A stretch of DNA of 64,000 nucleotides from Vigna angularis (GCF_016808095.1 NC_068974.1:16740001-16804000); one strand, 5' to 3'; positions 24,489-35,360 are shown, counted from the stretch's first letter. Numbers and translations: made by a program. The notes: a model not told the origin generated them from the letters alone.

Positions 24489-24719
24489 AAAATGTTAAAT
24501 GTTGTCAAATTCCACGTATAAAACTATGTGAATGTCACGTTTAAAAACTGCCCACATCAACGTCTCATGTCATAAAAAAACTTAACCCCGTTAAGTTAAT
24601 TTAATGAGACCTAATTAAGTCAATTTTTCATTTTCAAGAACTAAAGTGGGAAAACCGATAATACGAAGATTTAACTAGGCAAAAAACACATAAATAAAAA
24701 CTGTAGAAGTGATTTAACC
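24489..24719 (-). repeat. Right terminal inverted repeat of the small MULE
   Basis: Inverted partner of 23396-23621, ending GAAGTGATTTAACC. Confidence 0.8.
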
Positions 24720-24841
24720 TAACTTAATGTCGAGAGTCTTTTTTAGAGTTGGATCTTACCACAAAAAAAAGGGTGTTACTCCCTCCACCACCACATATTG
24801 CTTCATGTACCTTTCCATTCCTCTTTTACCCTTTAGTAATA

Positions 24842-24985
24842 TTTAAACGGATGTGAATATGCGTTGAATTCTTAAACGGATGTCAATATTCGTGGACGAA
24901 TATCAACATCCGTTAAAAGATAAATGGATGTCAATATCCGTCTCCGTTTAAGAATCAAAGTTCCACGGAGGGTGACATCCGTCAA
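24842..24985. repeat. Inverted ACGGATGT repeat cluster
   Basis: ACGGATGT(C/G)AATAT-type words recur in both orientations. The best hairpin pairs 24872-24892 with 24897-24916 around a 4-base loop. It could be the subterminal part of an undetected DNA transposon; no termini were found. Confidence 0.6.
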
Positions 24986-25106
24986 CCACATTTTGTATTA
25001 TATAGTTTTGTATTTTCTAACTTTAAGTCAAACAAATTGATTTTAGATGTTTGGTACAATGAAGAAATTGCATCAATAATCTTAAATTACTTAAAAAAGA
25101 GCTTAC

Positions 25107-25564
25107 CAAAACGGACTTATGTGCAGGTATAGGTGGACCGTGTTTGCCTGGAATGACCAATATATCTGTGTGAATTTGTTCTTTGAAGGCCGCAACAAAG
25201 CCTCTCAGAAAAACCAAGTCTTTCTTCTGCTGATTGAACTGTTCTAAATGCTCTGAACACCATCTTATACAATCATCAAGTGTCTGCATAGAGAAATAAT
25301 AATCTACATGTGTTAACTAATACAGTTGTTTTTTTAATCAAACGTTTGAAGAAGCAATGAATAAGAGCTTGCCTTACTCAAATTTTTTCGTGAAACTAGA
25401 GAAGGGTTTGGATTTGGATTGGCCACTACTAGTTTTACTTTCTCAGTTTCGAAATTGCTCATCATGTTGATTATGCTCCTTACTCCTTCGTAACATGCTC
25501 CACATATTGTATTCCTCAGAGGCCTTAGTATCAGTGGCATAGTTGTACACACACAACAATCCAT
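25107..25564 (-). pseudogene. BTB/POZ-domain protein gene, 5' exons only
   Basis: Exon 1 (25564-25378) encodes MDCCVCTTMPLILRPLRNTI, with Cys pairs CCVC and CGAC, and is followed by a GTAAGG donor. Exon 2 ends at 25107 before GTAAGC and encodes TLDDCIRWCSEHLEQF, then FLRGFVAAFKEQIHTDILV and GPPIPAHKSVL, the start of a BTB/POZ fold. The Cys-rich N-terminus plus FVAAFKEQIHTDI and PPIPAHK match plant BTB/POZ proteins of the At1g01640-like group, probably Cullin-3 substrate adaptors (family knowledge). Splicing to the obvious acceptor at 25284 breaks the frame; an acceptor at 25304 keeps it. The rest of the BTB domain and the C-terminus are not found downstream in this window, so the gene is truncated or its last exon lies very far away. 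Confidence 0.75.
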
Positions 25565-25664
25565 GTCCTCTGCCTTCTTAAATCGTAGCAGAAAGATGAA
25601 GAAGATCGATATTCCCTTCTTCCAAAGAATTACTAATTGAAAGAGTTGTCATTTATCTCCATTC

Positions 25665-25672
25665 TTTATATA
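25665..25672 (-). promoter_or_regulatory. TATA box of the BTB/POZ gene
   Basis: The minus strand reads TATATAAA about 100 bp upstream of the ATG at 25564. A plausible short leader lies between them. Confidence 0.55.
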
Positions 25673-25679
25673 ATGCATT

Positions 25680-26149
25680 GCTTGGACCCATCATAATAAA
25701 CGATGGAAGCCTCATGTCCAATTCATTTAGAAGATATACATCACTTCCATTATTATATAATCAAATTCAATCTGCATATGATAAGTCTGTGGTATACATT
25801 TATTAAACTTTAGAATGATTAAAAAGGTATATATATTAGGTTGGATGTAACCTCAAAACTACGTGTAGATGTCCCATCATTTTCTTCTTGAGAATTATTT
25901 TATAATAAAGGAGTAGAGGAAGGTGTAAAACTGGGAAGATGGTTGTTTGGTAGGCTATCTCTTTAGAGTAGTGTTAAGTAAAGTACTTAGCAAAAAGAAT
26001 GATGTAGTTAGCTAGGAGAAGACTTTCCAACCACACAACAGTAGAAATGAGCAAAGCAAAGTCCATTCCTCTAACCACCTTTGTATGTAACCATGGTTAA
26101 TTATTGATATTAAGAAGTGAGAAGTATTTGTACACGCGTTCAGGCTCAA
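25680..26149. other. Non-coding flank of the BTB/POZ gene
   Basis: No frame, repeat or signal is supported beyond the promoter side of the BTB gene. Confidence 0.5.
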
Positions 26150-27431
26150 GACATTAAACAAGCGCTTACTAGGAGGCAACCCAGCTTTTTAACTTTATTC
26201 CTTTTGTTTTTTAACTATATTTGCTTCTGTTTTGTTATGTACTTGGCTTAGACTTTATTTGTGATGCAATGGTTTGATGATGATGTTTGTGATGAGTATT
26301 GTTTCATGATACTGATTATATTGATTGATGTTGAGATGATGCATGATGCTAATATACAAGTGGTTGCTCATAATATTGTGAAACAAATGCATGATAATTT
26401 GGGATTGTGATTACTGAGCAGGATGTTTATCTAAATGTTGGAATTTGAATTAGCCTGTGTGAGGATTGAACTCCAGAGTTTTTGTGAATGATTGTTATTA
26501 CTTTGAAAGCATGAATGACTTTTCCCAGGTTTCTTTGATTGAATCACTTGCTTGCATGTGTCATATAATCAAGGTCATTTGTTGTTATCCCTTTTTAGCC
26601 AATGCATGATTTTAGCCCAACAAAAGAGAGCACAATGTGTTCTATCCTTTGAACCTTTACCTTTATACAGGATTTGAAAACCCTTTTTGAAAATTTGTAC
26701 CTTGAGTTAAGTTGAGAATATTTGTGGCATTGATAAAGATTCAAGTTTGGGGCTATTGGGAAAGTTGAAAAGGGAAAATAAATAAGCATTGAGCTAAGTG
26801 TTGATCAAATCAAAAGCAAATAAAAAGAAAAGAAAAGAAAAAAAAAGCTCAATGCAAGGGAAAGTTGGGAAGAAGTGAGAATGGTTGCTTGAAGAGATTG
26901 TGATCAAATGATAAAATTATGAAAGACTCTCTTAACTCAAGGATTTTGTGATCCGGAAAAACCAATTTTCTTTTTAGCCCAGCCACATTACAAGCCATAG
27001 AAAAGCCCTTGTGATGATACTTGCTTGTGAGTGTGTTTGATTGTGGTTAAATGAAAGGAAAAGTTGATTTATGTGACATTGTGATATTAAAGTAAATGAG
27101 TTACCTCTAGATACACTTGTGTGTTGAGATAAACATTTTTTCATGGTGAGGAATAGTTCCATGTATGCATGATTTCATCTTTGCTTGGTTGATCATTCAT
27201 GAGCATAGCATCTATTGAATATTCTTTGATTATATGAGCACCACAAGGAGCTTAATTGAATCAAGGCATGTAATCATTTTGACATATATTCTTTGTGATA
27301 AGCTAATTTGAGCAATTACTTATCTTGAAAGAAAATGTTTTGAAATGTGTTGAAACCATTGTATGGATTGGTTGAAAGCTAAGTTACATTTTATTTTCTT
27401 GAGGACAAGCGAAGTTCTAAGTTTGGGGTTG
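26150..27431 (+). mobile_element. Internal 3' remnant of an Athila-like family member (copy E)
   Basis: It begins with the family motif GACATTAAACAAGCGC followed by GGAGGCAACCCAG. It then passes straight to the region that in copy A follows ORF2 (compare 45960-47184), so gag and ORF2 are missing. It ends with the polypurine tract AAGTTTGGGGTTG (27419-27431) directly before an LTR. No coding sequence is present. Confidence 0.75.
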
Positions 27432-28155
27432 TGATAACAATTGAATTTACCGTTATTTAATACTTAATTTTGATACTAAAACACCCTTTTTAACTTAGAA
27501 ACTAGCTTGGAATCATAGTTTTTATGAATAAGAGAGTTGAAGGTGAATTTAATGGCTTTGTGCTAGATTTCAGTGTTTTTCAATAGGAATTGAGATGATT
27601 TGGAAGAATAGTGAAGTAGTAAGGAGTTGGAACTTAGGAAGAGATGAAAAAGTAGCACAAAGGAGGATCGTAGCAGCGTTGAGCGCCACTTAGGGGCCCT
27701 CAGCGCCAAAGTACACTGTCTCACGCTTGGTTGCCCTTTTCTAGAGCCCTCAACGCCAAAGGTCATTGACACACACCTCAACGGTCAGGGGCATTGAGCG
27801 CAACAATGACAAGTCACACCACGCTTGCTTGCCTTTTGAGATGACCCTAAGCGCAACTTTTGACCCGCACACCGCTGAGCGCCATAACTAGGGCGCTGAG
27901 AGCCAGTCTTGTGGGCTTCGACCCTTTTTCTGTTATTTTTATGTTCTATTTAAGGACTTGCACATCCTAGGGTTTGTATCTTTGGATGGAATAGGCTCAG
28001 AAACACACTTTTCACTCCCTTGAAGGGGGATTTGGATGCAAAAGCTTCTATCTTCAATTTCTAGGGTTCTATCTTTCATTCTTTTTCCATTGTTCATCTA
28101 GTTTCACCATTTTAATGGTGAACTAAACTCTATTTGTTGTTTGGGATGATGTAAC
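27432..28155 (+). repeat. 3' LTR of copy E, interrupted by copy A
   Basis: It starts TGATAACAATTG right after the polypurine tract and follows the family LTR, with GCGCC/AGCGCC motifs at 27670-27910 and a TATTTAAGG box near 27948. It breaks off at GTAAC (28151-28155), where copy A begins. The remainder of this LTR was not found beyond copy A. Confidence 0.78.
28151..28155. repeat. Possible target-site duplication GTAAC (left only)
   Basis: The five bases before the copy A 5' LTR. The right partner cannot be checked because the 3' LTR of A is truncated near 47907. Confidence 0.4.
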
Positions 28156-29353
28156 TGATAACAGTTGAAAAACTGTTATTTTTATACTTAAAAGTGACCT
28201 TAAAGACAACCTTTATGACTTAGAAACTAGCTTGGACTCATGCTTTGGTTTATGTTTTTGAAATAAGAGAGTTGGATGGGTTTATGCTTAGCTTTCCTTA
28301 ATTTTGTAGGTTTTAAGATGAAATGGATGAAAGAAGTGAAGTAGGAAGAAATTGGAATCAAAAAAGGAAGTGAACAGTGCACAAAAAGAGAAGACACGAG
28401 TACCGCTCAGCGGAAATTACCGTCGAGCGGTATTTACCTCTAAGCGCCATTTTTATGGGCCTTGGGCCACTTTTCTGTAATTTTTAGAATACTATATAAG
28501 GTTTTAGTCGACCTAGGTCAGTCATCTTTGGCTGGAACAAAGCAGAATACACTTTCTTCACCCCTTGGAGGAGGATTTTGAATGCTCAAGCTCCATTCTT
28601 CAAATTCTAGGGTTCTATCCTTCATTCTTTCATTGTTTTTCACCTAGTTTCACCATGATTATGGTGAACTAAACCTTCATTGTTGTTGGGGAACCATTGT
28701 AATCCTTTGAAACTCTCATGTATTGAATTGATTCTTTATAATATATGCTTTCTTTCATTAAGTGTTAGGGTTTTTCTTCTATACTCTATGTATGCTTTGT
28801 TTAACTCATTCAATTGCATGATCATTGATTTTGTCGATATGGACACATACGGGGAAATCTAGAACTGGGGAAATTCTCCCAATAGTAGTATCACCCTAGA
28901 CATAGGAATATGATGGTTGGTTACTTTTAAGCGTCTATGCAAATGTAATGTATGAATAATTGCTAGGGAGACAAAACATTGTAAACTAGTGATTAGGAGT
29001 AGGCTTTCTTCACCAAGACATTGGGTTTAAGGTAATTTAGAAAGTGACATTAACATTAATGAAGAAAGATGAATTCTTGAATACATGAGAGTGGATAGGA
29101 TGAATTGGTAAACCCCAACAACATAATCATTCATATTATTCATCAACCAGTTTTGCATTGTTCAAGTCCATTGATCAAAATCTTGCATGCATGTTTATTT
29201 TTGCATAGTTCAACAACAATATTTTCGGTTACAAGTCTAAGATAATCAACAAATCACATAATTGTTTAGGCCGTGAGTCCTTTGGGAAACTATACTTATT
29301 GTTACCAATTTTATTACTTGATACGATTCGGTTACACTTGCCGAGGGTTAACA
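28156..29353 (+). repeat. 5' LTR of copy A (1198 bp)
   Basis: It begins TGATAACAGTTGAAAAACTG and ends CCGAGGGTTAACA, just before AGTTTTTGGCGCCG. It holds CCGCTCAGCGG-type motifs (28400-28450) and a TATA box at 28493. Confidence 0.85.
28493..28499 (+). promoter_or_regulatory. TATA box of the copy A LTR
   Basis: TATATAA; the same box stands at the equivalent place in the copy A 3' LTR (about 47582) and in copy D (56633). Confidence 0.65.
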
Positions 29354-29359
29354 AGTTTT

Positions 29360-29377
29360 TGGCGCCGCTGTCGGGGA
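29360..29377 (+). other. Primer binding site, tRNA-Asp type, copy A
   Basis: TGGCGCCGCTGTCGGGGA is complementary to the 3' end of plant tRNA-Asp(GUC) except at two positions. It lies 6 bases after the LTR. The tRNA end is from general knowledge. Confidence 0.75.
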
Positions 29378-29572
29378 CTCGTGGTTTAACTTTGACTTGA
29401 TTTTTTTTTAATTTTTATCTATCTTTCTTTTTGTTTTTTTTTATATTTATCCTTTTATCTTTTTATTTTTTATTATTTCTATCTTCTTATCTTTTCAATT
29501 CTATCTTTTTATCATTTTAATCTATCTTTTCTATCTTTTTGTGCTAACAGTTGTTTCTAGGAACTTGTTTTC

Positions 29573-30049
29573 TTGTGTATGCAGGATACGGTTCAAACTA
29601 GGAGCAAAATCACTTTGGAACCTCTTCTTGAAGGCTTGGATGAAAGTAGAAGGAGGAGGAGAGTTCGAACTTCAAGAGAATTATTCCCTCCTTCGGAGAT
29701 ACTTTTCCAACCTTCACCACATGGGTCAAATCAAAGCATTGAAGATATGGCCGAGGAGAATAATGGTAGACGCACTCTTACAGATTACACCACTGTGGTT
29801 GGCCCTCAACATTATAACAGTATAGCAAGGTCAAGGGTCAATGCCGCAAACATGGAGGTGAAGCCGGCGTTGATGCAATTGGTGAAGAGTAACCAATTTA
29901 ATGGGACGCAATGCTAAGTTATGGTTAAACTCTTTTCCAAAAGATAGCTTTACTGAGTGGGAAGTCGTGGTTGCAAAAATTTTTAAATAAGTACTTCCCA
30001 CAATCTAAACTCAACAAAGGGAAGTAAGAGATATCTTCTTTCAGACAAG
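29573..30049 (+). pseudogene. gag 5' part of copy A, with internal deletion
   Basis: The frame starts MCMQDTVQTRSK and includes DESRRRRRVRTSRELFPPSE and MEVKPALMQLVKSNQFNG, as in the intact gag of copy B. At about 29905 it jumps from FNG to NAKLWLNSFP, skipping roughly 45 residues present in B and D, with loss of frame. It then runs into the nested solo LTR at 30050. gag resumes at 40121. Confidence 0.82.
30045..30049. repeat. Target-site duplication ACAAG, left
   Basis: Identical to 40116-40120; it flanks the solo LTR inserted in gag of copy A. Confidence 0.88.
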
Positions 30050-30746
30050 TGTTAACCCTCAGCAAGTGTAACCGAATCGTATCAAATAATAAAAATGGTA
30101 ACACCAAGTATCATTCTCCTAAAGGACTCACGGCCTAGACATTTATGTGATTTATTGATTATCTAAGACTTGTAAAACTGATTCTTTGAGATTTTAAATG
30201 CAAATTACCGAAAAGTAAATATGAATGCATGTATTGATCAATGGAAAAGAAGAAGCAAAACATGTGAATTGAAATATATGATGAGTATGTTGTTGGGGTT
30301 TATGAATTTCATCCTATCCACTTTCATGTATTCAAGAATTCATCTTTCTTCATTAATGTTAATGCCACTCTCTAAATTACCTTAAACCCAATGTCTCGGC
30401 GAAGAAAGCCTAATCATAATCATTAGTTTACAATGTCTTGTCTCCCTAGCAATTATTCATGCATTATAAAGCACAAAAGCTTAAAGGCAACCAACCATCA
30501 TATTCCTATGTCTAGGTTTATACTACTATTGGGAGAGATTCTCCAGATCTAGATTTCCCCATATGTGTCCATATCGACAAAACCAATTATCATGCTATGA
30601 ATGAGTTAAACAATGCAAACATTAAGCAAAGGAGAAAAACCCTAACAATTAATGAAAGAAAGCATATATATTAAGAACAAATTCAATACATGAGAGTTTC
30701 AAAAGCATTACATTGATTCCCAAACAATAAAAGAAGTTTAGTTCAC

Positions 30747-30751
30747 CATAT
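30747..30751. repeat. Target-site duplication CATAT, left
   Basis: Identical to 39539-39543; the interrupted LTR phrase TTCACCATATTCATGG is restored when copy B is removed. Confidence 0.88.
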
Positions 30752-31837
30752 TGATGGACAAATTTATGAGCACCAAAATATGATGTCACAAACTTGTTTT
30801 TCAATCGGCAAGTATGACCGAATCGTTCAAGTAATAAACTTGGTAAGACCAAGTATCGTTCTTCCCAAAGGACTCACGGCCTAGTTTAGTTATGTGGTTT
30901 CTTGATTAGCTAAGACTTAAAGAAGAAATATTTGGAGTTTAATATGCAAGACAGAAAATAAACATGTATGCATGAAGTTTTGATCAATGGCAAAAAGCAA
31001 AAGATAAACACTTTCAATGAAATTTATGTATGAATATGTTGTTGGGGGTCAATTTCATCTTATCCACTCTCATATATTTTAGGAATTCAACATTCAAATC
31101 ATCATTGTTAATGCCACTCTCTAAAGTACCTTTCTAGAAGGCTTCTCCCTAATCACGAGTTCATACAATTCCTAGCATTCCTAATGATCAGTTCATAAGT
31201 GCAGGAGCTTAACGACAACCAACAAATTATTGGGAGAAATTCCCCGGATCTAGACTTCCCCGTACGTTCCCGTATCGACAAAACCAATAATCATGCATCG
31301 AATGAGTTAAACAATGCAAGCATTAAGCAAAGAGGAAAAACCCTAACTAATGATGAAAGAAAGCATAAATCTTAGATTAAGATGCAAGCATAAATTCCAT
31401 ATATGAGAGATTCAAGAGATTACATTGATTCCCCAACAAACATACAAGGTTTAGTTCACCATATTCATGGTAAACTACCGCTCAACGGTAAGTGCGTCAA
31501 CTCGGTTCTTCCCCTCAGCGGCCAATTTGCCCCTCAGCGGACCTCCCGTGACCTTCTGAGTGCCGCTCAGCGGTAAAGTGCCGTTGAGCAGTGCCTTCGG
31601 CTTCTCCTTTTGCACTCTTTGATTCCTTTTCTGATTCCATCTCTCTCCTTCTTCACTTCTTTCACCAAATTCACCTTAAAACCTGCACAAAAACACTGAA
31701 ATCAAGCATAAACCTGTCCAGCTCTCTTATTTCTGAAAATATGGATAAAAGTATGATTTCAAGCTAGTTTCTAAGTCTAAAGGTTGCTTTTAGTATCAAT
31801 TTTAAGCATGAAAATAACAGTTTTTCAACTGTTATCA
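30752..31837 (-). repeat. 3' LTR of copy B, with internal deletion
   Basis: It matches 38236-39538 but lacks about 217 bp that lie after ACCATATTCATGGT (present at about 38956-39172 in the 5' LTR). The rest differs at about eight sites by eye. The end CTGTTATCA adjoins the polypurine tract. Confidence 0.88.
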
Positions 31838-31850
31838 CAACCCCAAACTT
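31838..31850 (-). other. Polypurine tract of copy B
   Basis: The minus strand reads AAGTTTGGGGTTG directly before the 3' LTR start TGATAACAG. The same tract occurs in copies E and A. Confidence 0.8.
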
Positions 31851-33081
31851 AGAACTTTGCTTGTCCTCAAGCAAACAAAATGTAACTCAATCTCCAACCA
31901 ATTCATATGATGGTTCACTCATTCAAAAATCCTCTTTTTCAAGATAAATAACAACTTCACTCAAACTTATGACCAAGAGTTCATTCAAGATGTGCACATG
32001 CTTTAGTGTTCACAAAGTCATTTAAATTCCACAAATGCTATTTTTCATGAATGATCAATCAATTATGCATGGATGTTCATGTGCTTATGGAATATTTCCT
32101 CACTAGGTAAAGTGTTTCACTCAACACACAAGTGTATAAGAGGTAATCACTCATTCACTCTACTATCACAATGTCACATGAATCAACTTTGCCTTTCATT
32201 TTACCACAATCAAAAACATTCACAAGCATGCATCATCACAAGGACTTTTCAATGGCTTATAATGTGGCTGGGCTAACAAGAAAATTGGTTTTTCTGGATC
32301 ACAAAATCCTTGAGTTAAGAGAATCATAACAACACAATCATCTTATTCATTCCCAACTTTCTTTTACCTTTGCATTTGCATTGAGCTTTACTTCTTTTTC
32401 TTTTCTTTTCTTTTTCTTTTAATTTGCATATTCTTTCTTTTTAGCTCTTAGCTCAATGCTTTTCTTTTCATGTTTTCCCAACAACCCCAAACTTGAACAT
32501 TTAACAATACCATACAAGATCTTCTACTTAACTCAAGGTAAAGATTTTCAATCAAAGGTTTTCAGTGTATGTTCAAGGCTAAAGGTTCAAAGGATAGAAC
32601 ACAACGTGTTCTCTTTTAGTAGGCTAACTTTATGAATTTGGCCAATAAAAAGGGTTCCAACAAATGGCCTTGATCACATGATGCAAAACAAGCAATTGAT
32701 TCAATCATAGAAAACCTGGGCAAAATCATTCATGCTTTCAAAGTAATAGCATTCAATCATACCAAAAACTCTGGAGCTCAAAACCTCACATATAAGCTCA
32801 TTCACATTTGACATACACATCCTGCTTAATCTCACAATCACAATCATAATATCATGCATTTGTTCACAAAGCTTGTGAATCACCTGTGTAAGCATTTTAC
32901 TGTGCACATCTATCTCAACATCAATCAATCAATAAGCATCATCAAGCAGTACTTATCACACAATCACAGTTAATAGCAAACCATCATAACAAACCAGGTG
33001 TTCAATAGAGTACATCAAACCTAATCTAAAAACAAAAATAAATAAGTTCAGAAAACTTAAACCACAAAAGCATAATCATAT

Positions 33082-33107
33082 GATAGCATTCATCAGTAAA
33101 TGCTATC
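33082..33107 (-). other. Hairpin just after ORF2, copy B
   Basis: A perfect 9-bp stem GATAGCATT / AATGCTATC encloses the 8-base loop TACTGATG. It lies about 12 bases after the ORF2 stop. The equivalents in A (45928-45953) and D (63707-63732) keep the same loop. Confidence 0.75.
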
Positions 33108-33118
33108 TCAGCTCCTCA

Positions 33119-34355
33119 TCAGTCTGAGCTGTCCTCTGCATCTTCCTCTTCCTCCTCATCTTCATCATCATCAAATGCATCCTCCTCCTCAGCTTCATCT
33201 TCTTCCATATCTCTAGCCGAAGCTTCAGCTGCTCCAGCTCCTCCTCCATGTACTGGTTCTTCTGGCCAAGCTACTACATTGTGGAATTCATCCATAGTCC
33301 ACCTGTGGGCTGGAGGTGTATCATACATCCCCACTATCATCTCAGCAGTGGCCACCTGCCCTCTGTGAATGGACTGCAACTGAGCACCTATAAGAGACAT
33401 ATACATGTCCCTCATCTGGAATGGTTCTGCTTCATGTGTATCCGCAGATGTCTGGCTCTGTGCTGGTCCTCTCTCTCTACGAGCACGGCGTGGTGGAACT
33501 GGCTGAGCTACATCCTCACCTCCACAGTACTGTCTATAATAAGCCTCATCAATAGCTTTTCTTGGCCTCTCAAATGGTGGAACAGAAGTGTCCACCCCAG
33601 CTAGCTTGCAAAGGTGAGTGATCAAAGAAGGATGTCCTAGTGGTGCTTTGTTGTTTGAGGTGTTAGCACATACACTAATTTCATCAGCTATCACCTGCCC
33701 AATATTAACATTCAAATTTCTGATAGCACAGTAGATGAATAATGCCCTGCATAGAGTAATATCTGACACATGTGAACATGGCTGAATGTTGGCATGAGAA
33801 AATGCCATCCAATATTTTGCAAGAGGATTCAAATCTATCCTCCTAATGTTAACCACTGAGCCAGATCTATTCCTTTTGGAAGTGTCCTCCAGGTATACAC
33901 AACACTCTCTCCACATCCTCAAAATCAGCACCTTCCTCCATGCAAAGAGCAAACTGACATTGCTCACCAGCCCACACAGTATCCAAGAAGTTGTTGATAG
34001 AATCAGGATCATACCTGATAGCATGGCCTCTGACATAGCCCAAATAATTCTCAGCTGGATAATCACCAATCTTCTTTGCATTGGTGTAAAATTCCTTCAC
34101 CACAGCTATGTTGGCAGGTGCAGGATAAGTGGCTAGCTTTCCCCAATCATTCCCTAACACTTGCTCTCCAAATTGAGGAGCAAAGTTAGGTATCATTCCA
34201 ACCTTTCTTTCCATCAGAAGTCTCCTGTCCTGAACCACCCTAAAGTGCTTCTCATGTTTCCTAGAGAGGAACCTGCCAGAATGGGGTTGCTCTGGTTCCT
34301 TTTCCTTTCTCTTGGTTGCCATGGTTTTCAATCTTTTTCCTGATGAAGATGCCAT
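33119..34355 (-). CDS. ORF2 of copy B: putative plant transposon protein type, one frameshift
   Basis: The start is MASSSGKRLKTM at 34355, chosen because copies A and D have the same start right after a conserved GTAGG. The protein of about 410 residues has a basic N-terminus, then a folded core (FYTNAKKIGDYPAENYLGYV, RYDPDSINNFLDT, IRRIDLNPLAKYWMAFSHAN, GHPSLITHLCKLAGVD), a proline/arginine-rich linker (PPRRARRERGP), DMYMSLIGAQLQSIHRG and a strongly acidic tail. The core resembles the putative plant transposon protein domain found in many plant repeat ORFs, whose function is unknown. An extra base in an A run near 33873 shifts the frame relative to copy A. It has its own predicted promoter and leader intron. 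It is not RT, integrase or a known transposase. Confidence 0.75.
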
Positions 34356-34357
34356 TC

Positions 34358-34776
34358 CTACATTCAAAACACAAACAAAACCACAGAACATGATGTTAAT
34401 CATTAGTAAAACACAGAACAAAACTCCTTTCGAAGCTAAACCACCGCTGAGGGCCAGAATTTCCCCTCAGCGCCACCAGTACCACATTCCAGATCACAAA
34501 AAACCAGAAAAGTCAAATCTGGCAGAGTGCCGCTCAGCGGCAGTTTACCCCTCAGCGGTAACTCTGCAGATTTTTGAAAAACCTGTTTTAAAGCTTTCCT
34601 AACTCCACCCAAATGCAATTTCCAGTTTTCCAGTTCATAATCATGCAGTTTAATCGGTTCAAACATCAAATATATCATCAAATCATGCATAGAAATCAAA
34701 ACCCCTAAATATTCATGCTTTGACAATCACATTCAAATTCAAGAACCCTAGAATGAACAAAATGCATTTTACTTAC
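34358..34776 (-). other. Predicted leader intron of ORF2, copy B
   Basis: On the minus strand CACCCAA precedes GTAAGT at 34776, and GTAG ends at 34358, two bases before the ORF2 ATG. The length is 419 nt. Copies A (44289-44714, 426 nt) and D (61069-61484, 416 nt) have the same splice sites. Confidence 0.6.
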
Positions 34777-34992
34777 TTGGGTGGAGATGCTAGATGCAAT
34801 GAGAATGCTTCCAAGCTAGAATCTTCTCTTCCAACCCCAAACTTTGATGGCACACTAGTGAAAAAATGAGTGGAAGAGATTTTTTTCTTTAAGAGGTAAG
34901 AGTGAAAAGATGTGGAAAACCTAGGAGAAGATGTGTGGAAGTGTTTGTGCAAAGAAAAGCCAGAAAGTATAAGACTTTGCGCAGCTTAGGGT

Positions 34993-35002
34993 TTAAAAAT
35001 AC
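34993..35002 (-). promoter_or_regulatory. TATA-like box upstream of ORF2, copy B
   Basis: The minus strand reads GTATTTTTAAAC within the conserved phrase CATTAGGGTATTTTTA; A and D have TATTTTTATA here. A pyrimidine-rich leader follows in all three. Confidence 0.4.
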
Positions 35003-35284
35003 CCTAATGGGCTCGGGTCCCGCTAAGGGGAACTAAAGCCCAATCTGCGAGAGTACCGCTCAGCGGTAAAATACCGCTCAGCGGCACTTTCGTGGTGTGT
35101 TCCTCTCCTTCTTTTCTTAACCTACGTGTCTTCCCTACATGCCCCTCATGGGTTCCCTGCAATTCAATGTTAAAAATGCTTATGCAAATCCTAATTAAAA
35201 TAAACAAACAGAAACAATCAATCAACTGGGTTGCCTCCCAGGTAGCGCTTGTTTAACGTCACGAGCCTGACCCAAAATCCACCA

Positions 35285-35360
35285 ACACCCATCAGTAGGT
35301 GTTTCAAACCTAGTATCCTTCAGTAGATACTTAACCACCTAGCATCCTTCAGTAGATGCT
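35285..35360 (-). other. Three consecutive hairpins with TACTGA loops, copy B
   Basis: Minus-strand order: AGCATC-TACTGAAG-GATGCT (35360-35341), AGTATC-TACTGAAG-GATACT (35331-35312) and ACACC-TACTGATG-GGTGT (35302-35285). Stems differ between hairpins but remain paired, while the loop is nearly constant. Confidence 0.75.

Larger units (their letters stand above)
23396..24719. mobile_element. Second, small MULE-like element (1324 bp)
   Basis: Long inverted repeats of about 225-230 bp begin GGTTAAATC at both ends. The repeat TAACTTAA flanks them (23388-23395 and 24720-24727), eight bases perfect. Long repeats favour a Mutator-like element; an 8-bp duplication would also fit hAT, but hAT inverted repeats are short. 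The inside (about 23820-24420) is richer in G than the flanks and looks like captured gene sequence. There is no transposase. Confidence 0.75.

Noticed and set aside
23396..24719. hAT element, from the 8-bp target repeat
   Set aside because: Inverted repeats of more than 200 bp are far longer than hAT termini; a MULE with an imperfect ninth base fits better.
33119..34355. ORF2 as a host gene
   Set aside because: It is present in three copies at the same place within LTR elements, so it belongs to the elements even if it was once captured from a gene.
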